From contig CASEYC010000123.1 of assembly GCA_949292025.1 (NCBI GenBank), positions 1-54,245 on the forward strand: a DNA stretch of 54,245 nucleotides, in the 5' to 3' direction. The translations under genes and the position numbers were made by a program. This document shows, one piece after another, positions 1 to 6,499 of this stretch. This DNA comes from an uncultured Bacteroides sp. (GTDB taxonomy: Bacteria > Bacteroidota > Bacteroidia > Bacteroidales > Bacteroidaceae). How positions within the stretch are numbered: position 1 is the first letter of the stretch; each line of letters starts with the position of its first letter. The notes under the pieces were generated by a model. It was not told where the DNA came from, searched no databases, and saw only the letters and a list, made by a program, of their open reading frames with translations.

Positions 1-180
1 AAAGCCGTCCGCGTGGAGTTCATCCCCGAGCGCACGAAGCTGGCTAACGGTACCTACACCCGCGCCCTCGTGGACAGCGACCAACTGGAATGGATCGAGC
101 TTTCGCCCGACACGGAGGACAGTGACCCAGCGGTGGATGACGACGACGATGAGGGTGTAACGGAAAATCCGCTGGGGTAA
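1..180 (+). CDS. HU-like DNA-binding protein, C-terminal fragment
   Basis: Open from the first base to a TAA at 178-180; the start lies outside the window. The 59 visible residues begin KAVRVEFIPER and end in an acidic tail rich in Asp. They align with the C-terminal part of the intact HU-like protein at 48089-48511 (KAVRVQFLPER, then a hydrophobic TEWGNL stretch matching EWIEL here), so I read this as a paralogue. That family in Bacteroidales has an HU/IHF-like DNA-binding fold and is presumed nucleoid-associated. The Asp-rich tail is absent from the other copy. The family call rests on this internal comparison. Confidence 0.6.
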   Translation, partial: KAVRVEFIPERTKLANGTYTRALVDSDQLEWIELSPDTEDSDPAVDDDDDEGVTENPLG

Positions 181-192
181 AGCGAAAACAAG

Positions 193-217
193 GCAGCCGC
201 CCCACGTGGGCGGCTGC
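193..217 (+). terminator. Hairpin terminator after the HU-like gene
   Basis: GCAGCCGCCC (193-202) pairs with GGGCGGCTGC (208-217) around a 5-nt loop, 12 bases after the stop codon. The T-tract is weak (TTCAAGAGGTTTT). From here to the promoter at 426 I see no gene or strong signal. Confidence 0.55.
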
Positions 218-425
218 TTCAAGAGGTTTTAATGGAGTAATAATCTTTAAAAATTATGAGTTATGTACGAAGCGAGACAGAATAAGGAGAAGGTTAGTAG
301 GAAGGTAACAACAAAAAGGTGGTACAGAAACAAGCCAGGATTCAATTAAATTATGGAAGCAATCGTAGATGAAAGCTGGGCAAAGGCATGGTTTTATGTC
401 AAGCCCGCATTCCTCTTGCAAAAAG

Positions 426-457
426 TTTGGTGGGTTCAAGATAAAGTCGTACTTTTG
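426..457 (+). promoter_or_regulatory. Bacteroidetes promoter for the first Abi gene
   Basis: TTTG at 426-429 and TACTTTTG at 450-457 match the -33 and TAnnTTTG -7 elements with a 20 bp spacer. The flanking GTCGTACYTTTGCA also occurs before the next gene (1789-1796), so the two genes share a promoter sequence. It lies 70 bp upstream of the chosen start at 528, which argues against an earlier start for that gene. Confidence 0.65.
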
Positions 458-527
458 CAGCAACAGTTCCTGCCACGCCTCTCAACGATGCGTACCACGG
501 CGGGACTTCGTTTTTATATATAGGTAT

Positions 528-1427
528 ATGAAATATGACAAGCAACCCATAGAATTGTCCCAACAGCTTGACTTGTTACAGCGAAGAGGGCTGCTGGTGG
601 AGGATGAAGAAAAAGCCTTGAAGCAACTTCATTCCATCAGTTATTTCAGGCTTGCAAGCTATTGGCGGATTATGGAAGAGCCAGACTCAATCAACCATCG
701 GTTTCGGCCAGGCAGCAATCTTGACGAGGTAATCCGGTTGTATCTATTCGACAAGAAACTACGGACATTGGTTTTCACCTCTATACAAGATATAGAAATA
801 GCCTTACGGACTCGCATTATTCAACATTTCTCTCTGAAATATGGGGCTTTTTGGTTTATGGACGCAGGGCTGTTCAAAGACAAATGTATCTTCCGGAACT
901 GCCTTGAAAATATCCAAAAGGAAGTAAGCCGTTCCAACGAAGATTTTTTAAAAGAGCATTTCACCAAGTATGATACCCCCTCATTGCCTCCCGTATGGAA
1001 AACAATGGAAGTGGTTTCATTCGGGACGCTTTCCAAACTATATGGTAATTTCAGCGATACGGAAGTAAAAAAGGCAGTGGTACGAAGTTTCGGATTGCCG
1101 CAATATCTTTATTTGGAAAGCTGGATGAAATGTGCCGCCGTACTCCGCAACTATTGCGCACATCATGCACGTCTTTGGAACAGGCGTTTTCCCATCATGC
1201 CCCATCTGCCTAAAAAACTCCCTTTGGCATGGATAAGCATATCGGCATTACGACCGATGAAACTTTACGCCCAGCTTTGCTATTTGGCATATCTGGAACA
1301 AAGCATTTGTCCGAACAGCGACTTCAAGGAAGAAATCATAGCTTTGCTCTGCGGCAAGTCCCAAACGATTACAAAGGCTATGGGCTTCCCTGCAAACTGG
1401 CAAGAAGAACCGCTATGGCAAGAATAG
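528..1427 (+). CDS. Abi family (Abi_2-like, HEPN-type) protein
   Basis: The 299-residue product starts at the ATG at 528, downstream of the promoter at 426-457; the frame is open further upstream but that part precedes the promoter. It resembles AbiD/AbiF-type abortive-infection proteins: early SISYFRLASYW, central QDIEIALRTRI and a C-terminal RNYCAHHARLWNR. R207 and H212 form an Rx4H motif typical of HEPN RNase-like folds. Family members are presumed phage-defence proteins that act on RNA once triggered; neither activity nor trigger can be read here. It stands alone with its own promoter and is followed 21 bp later by repeat copy A. Confidence 0.8.
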   Translation: MKYDKQPIELSQQLDLLQRRGLLVEDEEKALKQLHSISYFRLASYWRIMEEPDSINHRFRPGSNLDEVIRLYLFDKKLRTLVFTSIQDIEIALRTRIIQHFSLKYGAFWFMDAGLFKDKCIFRNCLENIQKEVSRSNEDFLKEHFTKYDTPSLPPVWKTMEVVSFGTLSKLYGNFSDTEVKKAVVRSFGLPQYLYLESWMKCAAVLRNYCAHHARLWNRRFPIMPHLPKKLPLAWISISALRPMKLYAQLCYLAYLEQSICPNSDFKEEIIALLCGKSQTITKAMGFPANWQEEPLWQE

Positions 1428-1448
1428 CCCCATAAACAAATATATACT

Positions 1449-1678
1449 CCATTATTCCGCCTGCCCTTTGCAAACACCCGCAAGAGGCAGGCGGCTTCTT
1501 TTTCCAGTCTGTCAGCGCATAGAAAAATATATAGGCACAAGCAGTCCGCGCTGCCGCCTGAAACGATATAGCGTTCTTTACAGAACAATGGCTACGCCTC
1601 GGCAATCTGCAAATTTATGCAAGCATGATTTGTTATTGCTCACGGCTAAGCGTTCTTTGACAGACTGGAAAAAGGAAT
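1449..1678 (+). repeat. Cassette repeat, copy A
   Basis: First of three ~230 bp direct repeats (others at 2592-2828 and 3378-3601). It opens with CCATTATT and a terminator-like hairpin (CCGCCTGCC / GGCAGGCGG, then CTTCTTTTTCC). Next come a conserved stretch ending TGCCGCCTGAAACGATATA, a GTTCTTTACAGAAC near-palindrome (~1573), a long imperfect hairpin centred on ATGCAAGCAT (~1617-1626) and a second GTTCTTTGACAGA box (~1652). No ORF of note. The remainder of the gap up to 1886 holds only the next promoter. Confidence 0.9.
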
Positions 1679-1788
1679 CTTTACGATGAGCGAGCGCAGA
1701 GGGTGCCCAGCATATTCTGCCGAGCGAAGTAAAGATGCACAAAAGTGAATAATGGGAAGAAAAAGAGTGCGAAATCCATTGAAAGTCG

Positions 1789-1796
1789 TACCTTTG
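1789..1796 (+). promoter_or_regulatory. -7 element for the second Abi-like gene
   Basis: TACCTTTG fits the TAnnTTTG consensus and sits in the context AAGTCGTACCTTTGCA, nearly identical to the promoter at 450-457. No convincing -33 box lies 20 bp upstream. An AATAATGGGAAGAAA segment just before (~1749) also appears near 2826 and 4630, marking a shared 5' leader for cassette genes. Confidence 0.5.
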
Positions 1797-1886
1797 CAAA
1801 AAGGCATAAAAAAACCCGGATTCATCACCAGTAACTAAAAGCTGGGAGAGGAATGACCGGGACTGCGATGCAAAAGTACAAAAAAC

Positions 1887-2549
1887 ATGGAATATAGCAA
1901 ATTATTTTTTGAGAAAGTTTTCTCAACCAAGCGTATGGAGAGGTATTTCAGCCTCTATCCCGATGATGAAGCACGCGCTATCAAGCATTATCGGTGTAAC
2001 CTGCAACTTGCAGAGGCGTGCTACGTCAGCCTATCGGTGTTTGAAGTAACGTTAAGGAACGCATTATGCAGGGAACTGGAGACAATGACAGGCAGGGAAG
2101 ACTGGTATGCGGTCTTTCCCACAACGGCAGGGCTTGCCAAGCTGAACCGTTACATCACGCAGGCGAACAAGCAGATAGCCGGAAGGCATGAAATGATTAC
2201 CCCGTCGAAAGTGACAGCCGAACTGACACTTGGCTTTTGGGTGTCGTTGCTGAACAGTGAGTACGAACGTTTGCTTTGGAAAGACTTACGCAGGGCATTC
2301 CCCTATATGCCTAAACGGGACAGGCAACGCAAGAATGTGGCAGCCCCCTTGAATAAGTTCCGGACTTTCAGGAACAGGGTGTTTCACAATGAATCCGTAT
2401 GCTGGAATTTGAACCGTGTGGAAGAGATCCATCAAGATATGGTTATGGTAATGGGATGGATGAACAAGGATGTACCTGAATGGCTGAAGCAGACAGACAG
2501 ATTTGAGGAAGTATGCCGCCAAATTAGAGACACATTGGAATGGACATAA
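1887..2549 (+). CDS. Abi/HEPN-like protein, second type
   Basis: A 220-residue product starting MEYSKLFFEK. It is not a copy of the preceding Abi protein but has the same plan: an N-terminal helical part with SVFEVTLRNAL (cf. IALRTRI in the first) and a C-terminal FRNRVFHNE in which R162 and H167 form the Rx4H pair of HEPN nucleases. I infer an Abi-like RNA-targeting defence role. It has its own -7 box and is followed by repeat copy B 43 bp after the stop. The exact Pfam family is uncertain; a Cthe_2314/Abi-type HEPN is the nearest I can name. Confidence 0.6.
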   Translation: MEYSKLFFEKVFSTKRMERYFSLYPDDEARAIKHYRCNLQLAEACYVSLSVFEVTLRNALCRELETMTGREDWYAVFPTTAGLAKLNRYITQANKQIAGRHEMITPSKVTAELTLGFWVSLLNSEYERLLWKDLRRAFPYMPKRDRQRKNVAAPLNKFRTFRNRVFHNESVCWNLNRVEEIHQDMVMVMGWMNKDVPEWLKQTDRFEEVCRQIRDTLEWT

Positions 2550-2591
2550 GATTGTGGTAACAATGTCCACAGCCTTCCCATCTCCCAAATT

Positions 2592-2828
2592 CCATTATTC
2601 CGCTTTTCTCTTGCTGCCCAAATGCAACGAAAGAAAAGCGGCTTTCTTTTTCCAGTTTGTCAGCACATAGAAAAATATACAGGCACAGGCAGTCCGCGCT
2701 GCCGCCTGAAACGATATAGCGTTCTTTACAGAACAACGGCTGCGCCTCGGCAATCCGCAAATTCATGCAAGCATGATTTGTCATTGCGCTCGCCTTGCGC
2801 GTTCTTTGATAGACTGGAAAAAGGAATA
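2592..2828 (+). repeat. Cassette repeat, copy B
   Basis: Second ~235 bp copy. The body (TTTTTCCAG onward) is highly similar to copies A and C, but the leading hairpin differs: CCGCTTTTCTC pairs with GAAAAGCGG, whereas A and C use CCGCCTGCC/GGCAGGCGG. Both arms changed together, so base pairing is preserved. The GTTCTTTACAGAAC box (~2720), the nested palindrome (~2751-2786) and a GTTCTTTGATAGA box (~2801) are retained. It ends at ...GGAATAATGGGAAGAAA. Confidence 0.9.
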
Positions 2829-2862
2829 ATGGGAAGAAACTTAATAATCCGGAGTTTAATTA

Positions 2863-2940
2863 TGTCGAATTCGACAGGTTTAAAATAACCCCTCGAATTC
2901 GAGGGGATTAAAATTAAAGTGGTCTAATTCGACCACTTTA
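2863..2940. promoter_or_regulatory. Three consecutive palindromes with AATTCG cores
   Basis: TGTCGAATTCGACA (2863-2876) and CCCCTCGAATTCGAGGGG (2889-2906) are perfect palindromes. TAAAGTGGTC (2915-2924) and GACCACTTTA (2931-2940) flank a TAATTC centre. Centres are 28 and 30 bp apart and all share the core (T/G)C(G/T)AATTCGA. A fourth, weaker relative, GTGAC-TAATTC-GTTAC, overlaps the promoter at 3664. The set looks like dimer-binding operators; the regulator is unknown. Between here and 3125 the DNA is AT-rich with no clear promoter or gene. Confidence 0.6.
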
Positions 2941-3124
2941 GAAAACAGGCAAGTTTATCGGATGGGCGTGACTGCGATGCAAAACAGCGTTAATTATGGG
3001 CTATAATATTTTTTGTGGAGTTAATTGCCTATTTCTCGGAGATTTATGCTAATTTTATGCTTGTCAATTTTCCCCAAAAGGCGACCCATTGGAAAAGATA
3101 GAACCTCTAAAATAAGATACGGAT

Positions 3125-3358
3125 ATGTTTACAGAAGTAGTGAAAGCCGAGTATGTGGACGGGTACCGCATCCGGTTATGGTTCAACAACCAAGTGACGA
3201 AAGTGGTGGACTTGCGCACCTCGTTGAAAGGTAAAGTGTTTGAGCCGCTGAAAGACCTGAACTTCTTCAAGCGGTTCACCGTGAAGTACAACACCATAGA
3301 ATGGGAGAACGGGGCGGATTTCGCTCCCGAATACCTGCTGTCCTTACCGGAAGCATAA
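3125..3358 (+). CDS. DUF2442 domain protein
   Basis: A 77-residue protein, MFTEVVKAEYVDGYRIRL..., with the DUF2442 layout: a beta strand pair, a NQVTKVVDLR segment, a PLKDLNFFKRFTV middle and a TIEWENGADFAPEYL ending. DUF2442 genes often sit beside a DUF4160 gene in toxin-antitoxin-like pairs; no such partner is present, either because it was lost or because this gene travels alone. Function is unknown. Followed 19 bp later by repeat copy C. Confidence 0.75.
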   Translation: MFTEVVKAEYVDGYRIRLWFNNQVTKVVDLRTSLKGKVFEPLKDLNFFKRFTVKYNTIEWENGADFAPEYLLSLPEA

Positions 3359-3377
3359 AATTCACCCATAAAGATTT

Positions 3378-3601
3378 CCATTATTCCGCCTGCCCCTTTG
3401 CAAACAACCGCAAGAGGCAGGCGGCTTTCTTTTTCCGGTCTGTCAGCACATAGAAAATATACAGGCACAGGCGGTCCGCACTGCCGCCTGAAACGATATA
3501 GCGTTCTTTACAGAACAACGGCTACGCCTCGGCAATCTGCAAATTCATGCAAGCATTATTTGTTGTTGCTCTCGGCTTGCGCGTTCTTTGACAGACTGGA
3601 A
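3378..3601 (+). repeat. Cassette repeat, copy C
   Basis: Third ~225 bp copy, closest to copy A, with the CCGCCTGCC/GGCAGGCGG hairpin, GTTCTTTACAGAAC (~3503), the nested hairpin centred on ATGCAAGCAT (~3547-3556) and GCGTTCTTTGACAGACTGG (~3581). Immediately after it lies the truncated toxin gene, so the repeat may mark a recombination junction that removed the toxin's 5' part. Confidence 0.9.
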
Positions 3602-3639
3602 CAGAAACGAAAGAAAACAAGCAGTTTGTTGGCAAAAGA

Positions 3640-3671
3640 TTTGGCTGGATGTGACTAATTCGTTACTTTAG
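3640..3671 (+). promoter_or_regulatory. Promoter with overlapping palindrome for the decayed TA operon
   Basis: TTTG (3640-3643) and TACTTTAG (3664-3671) are spaced 20 bp. GTGAC-TAATTC-GTTAC (3651-3666) overlaps the -7 box, as expected for an autoregulated toxin-antitoxin operon, and resembles the third palindrome at 2915-2940, including the following CTTTAG. Confidence 0.5.
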
Positions 3672-3772
3672 CGACAAACGTCATCCTGCTGAACGGCTTT
3701 GTGAAGAAAAGCACCAAGGATTACGACAAGGAAATAACAAAGGCGATTAACATTTTAAGGAGTGTATTATGA
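3659..3772 (+). pseudogene. HigB/RelE-type (Gp49-like) toxin remnant
   Basis: A reading frame without a start runs to a TGA at 3770-3772 that overlaps the ATG of the next gene (ATGA). The end reads VILLNGFVKKSTKD then YDKEITKAINI, which looks like the C-terminus of Gp49-like HigB toxins (ILL-x-GFVKK, then a basic helix). A TAA at 3656-3658 closes the frame upstream, so the N-terminal half and catalytic residues are gone. The toxin-then-XRE-antitoxin order with ATGA coupling is that of higBA operons. Confidence 0.6.
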
Positions 3773-4137
3773 CAACAACGAGCAACAGACTGACAGCGGA
3801 AGAAGTGAAGAAGCTTCGTCAAACGGACTTCGCCAAGAAGCCCGGCTTTGAGACGGCGGAAACCATGCTGGCACGCGAAGTGGGCGAAACGGGAAGTCCG
3901 GAACGCGCCGAATTCAACGCCAAGGCATTGGCATGGTATTATGGCGAAGTGCTGCGCGACCGCCGCAAGGCACTCGGCATCACTCAAAAGGAGCTGGCAG
4001 AGCGCGTAGGGCGCGACCGTTCCTACATCAGCCGCCTGGAGAAAGGCGAAACCGACCTGCAACTTGGTGTAGAACAAAACTCGAAAGGTACTCCTCATAA
4101 ACTCAATTTTTTCTGTTACAAAATTACTATTCATTGA
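3769..4137 (+). pseudogene. XRE-family (HigA-like) antitoxin, 3' end replaced
   Basis: Residues 1-98 look like a normal antitoxin: a charged N-terminal helix, then an XRE HTH with GITQKELAERVGRDRSYISR and LEKGETDLQL. After DLQL (~4065) the frame enters unrelated AT-rich DNA and ends LGVEQNSKG...KITIH. Relatives continue with a short helix after DLQL, so I infer a break near 4065 and a replaced tail. The DNA-binding domain is intact and could still bind the palindrome at 3651-3666. GC drops at the junction. Confidence 0.65.
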
Positions 4138-4643
4138 GTTATCTGAGGTTATGCAGAACAGCGCAAGGCATTGAAAAATAATCCCTTAAATGTCTCCCCG
4201 AAGCGCGCCAGGCAAGGTAACGGTTAAGTAACGCAACTCATGCCCAAATCTGCTTTTTGTTGCATCGTTTTTCAAACGAAGGAAAACGCATCTGCCGTTA
4301 ATTCGCAGAATGAGAGGGGATAAGCAAAAATTTGTTACTCTTTCTAAAAATGCTCGCTTTTGTAGATTAAAACTATGTTTGACTTATGAGAAAGGCAGTG
4401 CAAACGAGAGGAGAGAAAAGAAAGTGAGCTTGTCGAACTTTCATTTTCTTTCCCGAGTGCAGCCTGTCTTATCCAAAGAATCAACAGCTGGTAATCGTCC
4501 TCCCGGAAGGTTCGGAGGAGTTGCCGATACGGATTGTGAGAGGCTCACGGAGTATGGAACTGAGACTGTGCCTGTGTCCGCCCGATGGAGAAGAAAGGTA
4601 CCTTCGCTGAAGGTTGGGAAACGGCGAAATAATGGGAAGAAAG
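4138..4643. other. Gene-poor AT-rich stretch, unidentified remnants
   Basis: No convincing intact gene. A hairpin pairs ACTCAAT (~4101) with ATTGAGT (~4132). A frame ending in TGA at 4608-4610 gives a plausible protein tail (QLVIVLPEGSEELPIRIV) without a recognisable start or family. GC content and texture differ from the flanking genes, suggesting debris from insertion or recombination after the XRE gene. Confidence 0.4.
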
Positions 4644-4675
4644 TTTCCGCTTCTCGTACCTTTTTCATACCTTTG
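4644..4675 (+). promoter_or_regulatory. Promoter of the PIN toxin operon
   Basis: TTTC (4644-4647) and TACCTTTG (4668-4675) are spaced 20 bp. The upstream AATAATGGGAAGAAA (4630-4643) is the same leader segment found after repeat B and before the second Abi gene. Confidence 0.6.
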
Positions 4676-4705
4676 CCAAAAATCATACAACAAAGGAGGT
4701 CAACT

Positions 4706-4870
4706 ATGGAAAAGAAGGAAGAAAAAGTGCAAGAGCAACCGAAAAAGAGCAAGATGGAAGAACTGGACGAAGAAGTCAAGAAGCAAGGCAAGAAGGTGAG
4801 CAAGACTTGGGAAGCCGCCATGCGGTTGAAAGGCAGTCTGATTGTTAACGACCCAACATTCCTATTGTAA
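4706..4870 (+). CDS. Small charged protein, probable antitoxin of the PIN toxin
   Basis: A 54-residue product starting MEKKEEKVQEQPKKSKMEEL. The ATG at 4706 follows an unusually strong ribosome-binding site (AAAGGAGG at 4692-4699) and a promoter 30 bp upstream, so I prefer it to longer upstream starts. The N-terminal 35 residues are almost all Lys/Glu and probably helical; the tail AAMRLKGSLIVNDPTFLL is more hydrophobic and could be the toxin-binding part. It lies 2 bp before the PIN gene. The antitoxin role is inferred from size and position; I recognise no family. Confidence 0.6.
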   Translation: MEKKEEKVQEQPKKSKMEELDEEVKKQGKKVSKTWEAAMRLKGSLIVNDPTFLL

Positions 4871-4872
4871 GT

Positions 4873-5295
4873 ATGCGCTATCTCATTGACACAAATATCT
4901 TCGTGTATTTGGCACTTGATATTGAAATGCTGAGCCGCGACGTGAAAGCCATTTTGGAAGAGCCGGACACCCTGCTTTACATCAGTGCCGAGTCCGTGCG
5001 CGAGTTGATAGTGGGCTACCGCAACAAGGGCTTGTGCTCCAAGCGATGGAAAACGGTGGAAGCCATGGTGGCGGCCATCGAAAATGAGTTTTACGTTCAG
5101 ATTCTCCCCGTGAAAAAGGAACACATGGAGACCTACGCCCGCATGGAAATCAACGAGGCGCAGGGACATAAAGACCCGTCGGATCATGTCATCATCGCCC
5201 ATGCCATTACCGAGCGGATGCCCCTCATCTCCAGCGACACCCGCTTCTGGTTCTATCGCGACCAAGGGCTTGACTTGATTTTCAACGAAAAGTAA
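4873..5295 (+). CDS. PIN domain (VapC-like) ribonuclease toxin
   Basis: A 140-residue single-domain PIN protein. The acidic metal-binding set is visible: D6 in LIDTN, E44 in ESVREL, D101/D104 in KDPSDHVIIAHA and D122 in ISSDTRF. VapC toxins are Mg-dependent RNases that cleave tRNA or rRNA when not held by the antitoxin. Here the likely antitoxin is the small protein at 4706-4870, 2 bp upstream in the same operon. Length is normal and all catalytic positions are kept, so the toxin is probably functional. Confidence 0.85.
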   Translation: MRYLIDTNIFVYLALDIEMLSRDVKAILEEPDTLLYISAESVRELIVGYRNKGLCSKRWKTVEAMVAAIENEFYVQILPVKKEHMETYARMEINEAQGHKDPSDHVIIAHAITERMPLISSDTRFWFYRDQGLDLIFNEK

Positions 5296-5324
5296 TACAT
5301 ACAAGACATATACCCATTCGTTTC

Positions 5325-5361
5325 GTCCCGCCCCTCTCCCCACCGTGGAGGAGGGCGGGAC
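5325..5361 (+). terminator. Hairpin terminator after the PIN gene
   Basis: GTCCCGCCC (5325-5333) pairs with GGGCGGGAC (5353-5361), followed by GCTTGCTTTCC. The hairpin-plus-CTTTCCAGTTTG arrangement mirrors the start of repeats A-C. Confidence 0.7.
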
Positions 5362-5421
5362 GCTTGCTTTCCAGTTTGCCAAAGATAAGGGATATAAAGA
5401 TAAAGCGTCCTTTGACAGGTT
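5361..5421 (+). repeat. Degenerate, internally deleted relative of the cassette repeat
   Basis: CGCTTGCTTTCCAGTTTGCC (5361-5380) matches GCTTTCTTTTTCCAGTTTGTCAG of repeat B, and GCGTCCTTTGACAGG (5405-5419) matches the closing GCGTTCTTTGACAGA box. The ~150 bp middle with the nested palindrome is missing. This extends the repeat family to the fourth surviving gene unit. Confidence 0.45.
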
Positions 5422-5479
5422 TAATCTGCGATTGAGATAAAAGACAAACAATAAATGCGATTATTCCAGCGATATTTCC

Positions 5480-5487
5480 TACTTTTG
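5480..5487 (+). promoter_or_regulatory. -7 element upstream of the lipoprotein gene
   Basis: TACTTTTG matches TAnnTTTG; a weak TTATT lies ~19 bp upstream. It precedes the lipoprotein start by ~30 bp. Confidence 0.5.
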
Positions 5488-5515
5488 CGGGCGAAACAGA
5501 CTTTAGTTAGGATTT

Positions 5516-6499
5516 ATGCTGCTGATGAAACGATTACAGGCGCGCCTGGCAGGGCTGTCGCTGCTGGCCTCCGTACTGGCGGGATGCAACGGCGACGTCT
5601 TCATCGACGAGTTCATGCCCGGCGAGCCGCCGTCCGTCTCCATCGGGCGGGCGGGGGAGACCGTCACCGTGCCCTTCGAGGCGGACAACTGGGGCATTTA
5701 CAACTTAGGCTCGATTTATAGTTCCTTCCGCGTCGGGGTGACCGACTTGGAGGGTAATGCCCTCTACCTGCCGCTGGAGGAGGGACAGACGGGCATCGTG
5801 CGCATCATTGACGACTTCCTGGACCTGGAGGCGGTGAAGCGCAACGGGCGTGAAGTGGAATTGACGCTCCGTGAGAATCTCTACGATGCTCCGGTGGAGC
5901 TGGACTTGGAAGTGGGCAACATGTATGAGACGAAGACCATCCCCCTCCGGGTGGCCCCCGGTTCCAAGTACCGCGTGGACAGCGTGGCCTATGATTGGAG
6001 CCAGTTCTTCACCTACGACTATAAAGCGGAGTGGGTGTATTCCATCCGTGTGGACAATACGATGGGCATAGACACGATATGGCCCACTATCCGCCCGTAT
6101 GAGGGTGCCGTGCGGAGCGTGCGCTTCTCCATCCCCGGCACGGTGATGCCTGCGGACTATTACACCACCATCCTGGGCAACCCGTTGCCGGAGGTCGTCA
6201 TTCCCGATGTGGAGGCCGGGCAACCCGTCTTGCGGGATACACGCGCCTTCTTCTGGCTGACCGACCAGGACTTGCCGTCCGACCTGGACGAAACTTTCGC
6301 CGCCCGCGTCCCCGTGCCCGGCGGAAAATACATGGAGGTGGGCGTCTACGTGACGGTGGAGAACTACACCGTCCCCTTCACCCTGCATTGCAGCAATCCG
6401 GACAACGGGCGGACGCGCACCTTCAGCGGCACCCTGACCAGCGACCGCCCCTACGACTATTTTTATATCCGAACAGACTTGACACACACCGATGAATAA
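5516..6499 (+). CDS. Lipoprotein of unknown function
   Basis: A 327-residue protein with a lipoprotein signal: basic start, hydrophobic stretch and lipobox LAGC at residues ~21-24, followed by Asn-Gly rather than a retention signal I can interpret. The rest is rich in short beta-strand patterns (ETVTVPFEADNWGIYNL, GKYMEVGVYVTVENYTV), suggesting two Ig-like domains. The start could equally be the second ATG at 5525 (MKRLQARL). The end overlaps the next gene by 8 bp, so the two are probably co-translated and act together at the outer membrane. I recognise no family. Confidence 0.75.
   Translation: MLLMKRLQARLAGLSLLASVLAGCNGDVFIDEFMPGEPPSVSIGRAGETVTVPFEADNWGIYNLGSIYSSFRVGVTDLEGNALYLPLEEGQTGIVRIIDDFLDLEAVKRNGREVELTLRENLYDAPVELDLEVGNMYETKTIPLRVAPGSKYRVDSVAYDWSQFFTYDYKAEWVYSIRVDNTMGIDTIWPTIRPYEGAVRSVRFSIPGTVMPADYYTTILGNPLPEVVIPDVEAGQPVLRDTRAFFWLTDQDLPSDLDETFAARVPVPGGKYMEVGVYVTVENYTVPFTLHCSNPDNGRTRTFSGTLTSDRPYDYFYIRTDLTHTDE

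Noticed and set aside
2863-2906. EcoRI-linker cloning artefact (GAATTC palindromes)
   Set aside because: Flanking bases differ between the palindromes, one centre is TAATTC, and a related natural site sits in a promoter at 3651-3666.
3025-3124. DUF4160 remnant upstream of DUF2442
   Set aside because: A short frame resembles nothing convincingly; the DUF4160 hallmark (DHxPPHFHA) is absent.
1449-3601. Integron attC sites
   Set aside because: Cassette-like layout, but no GTTRRRY/RYYYAAC core pair and no tyrosine integrase in the window; kept only as an analogy.
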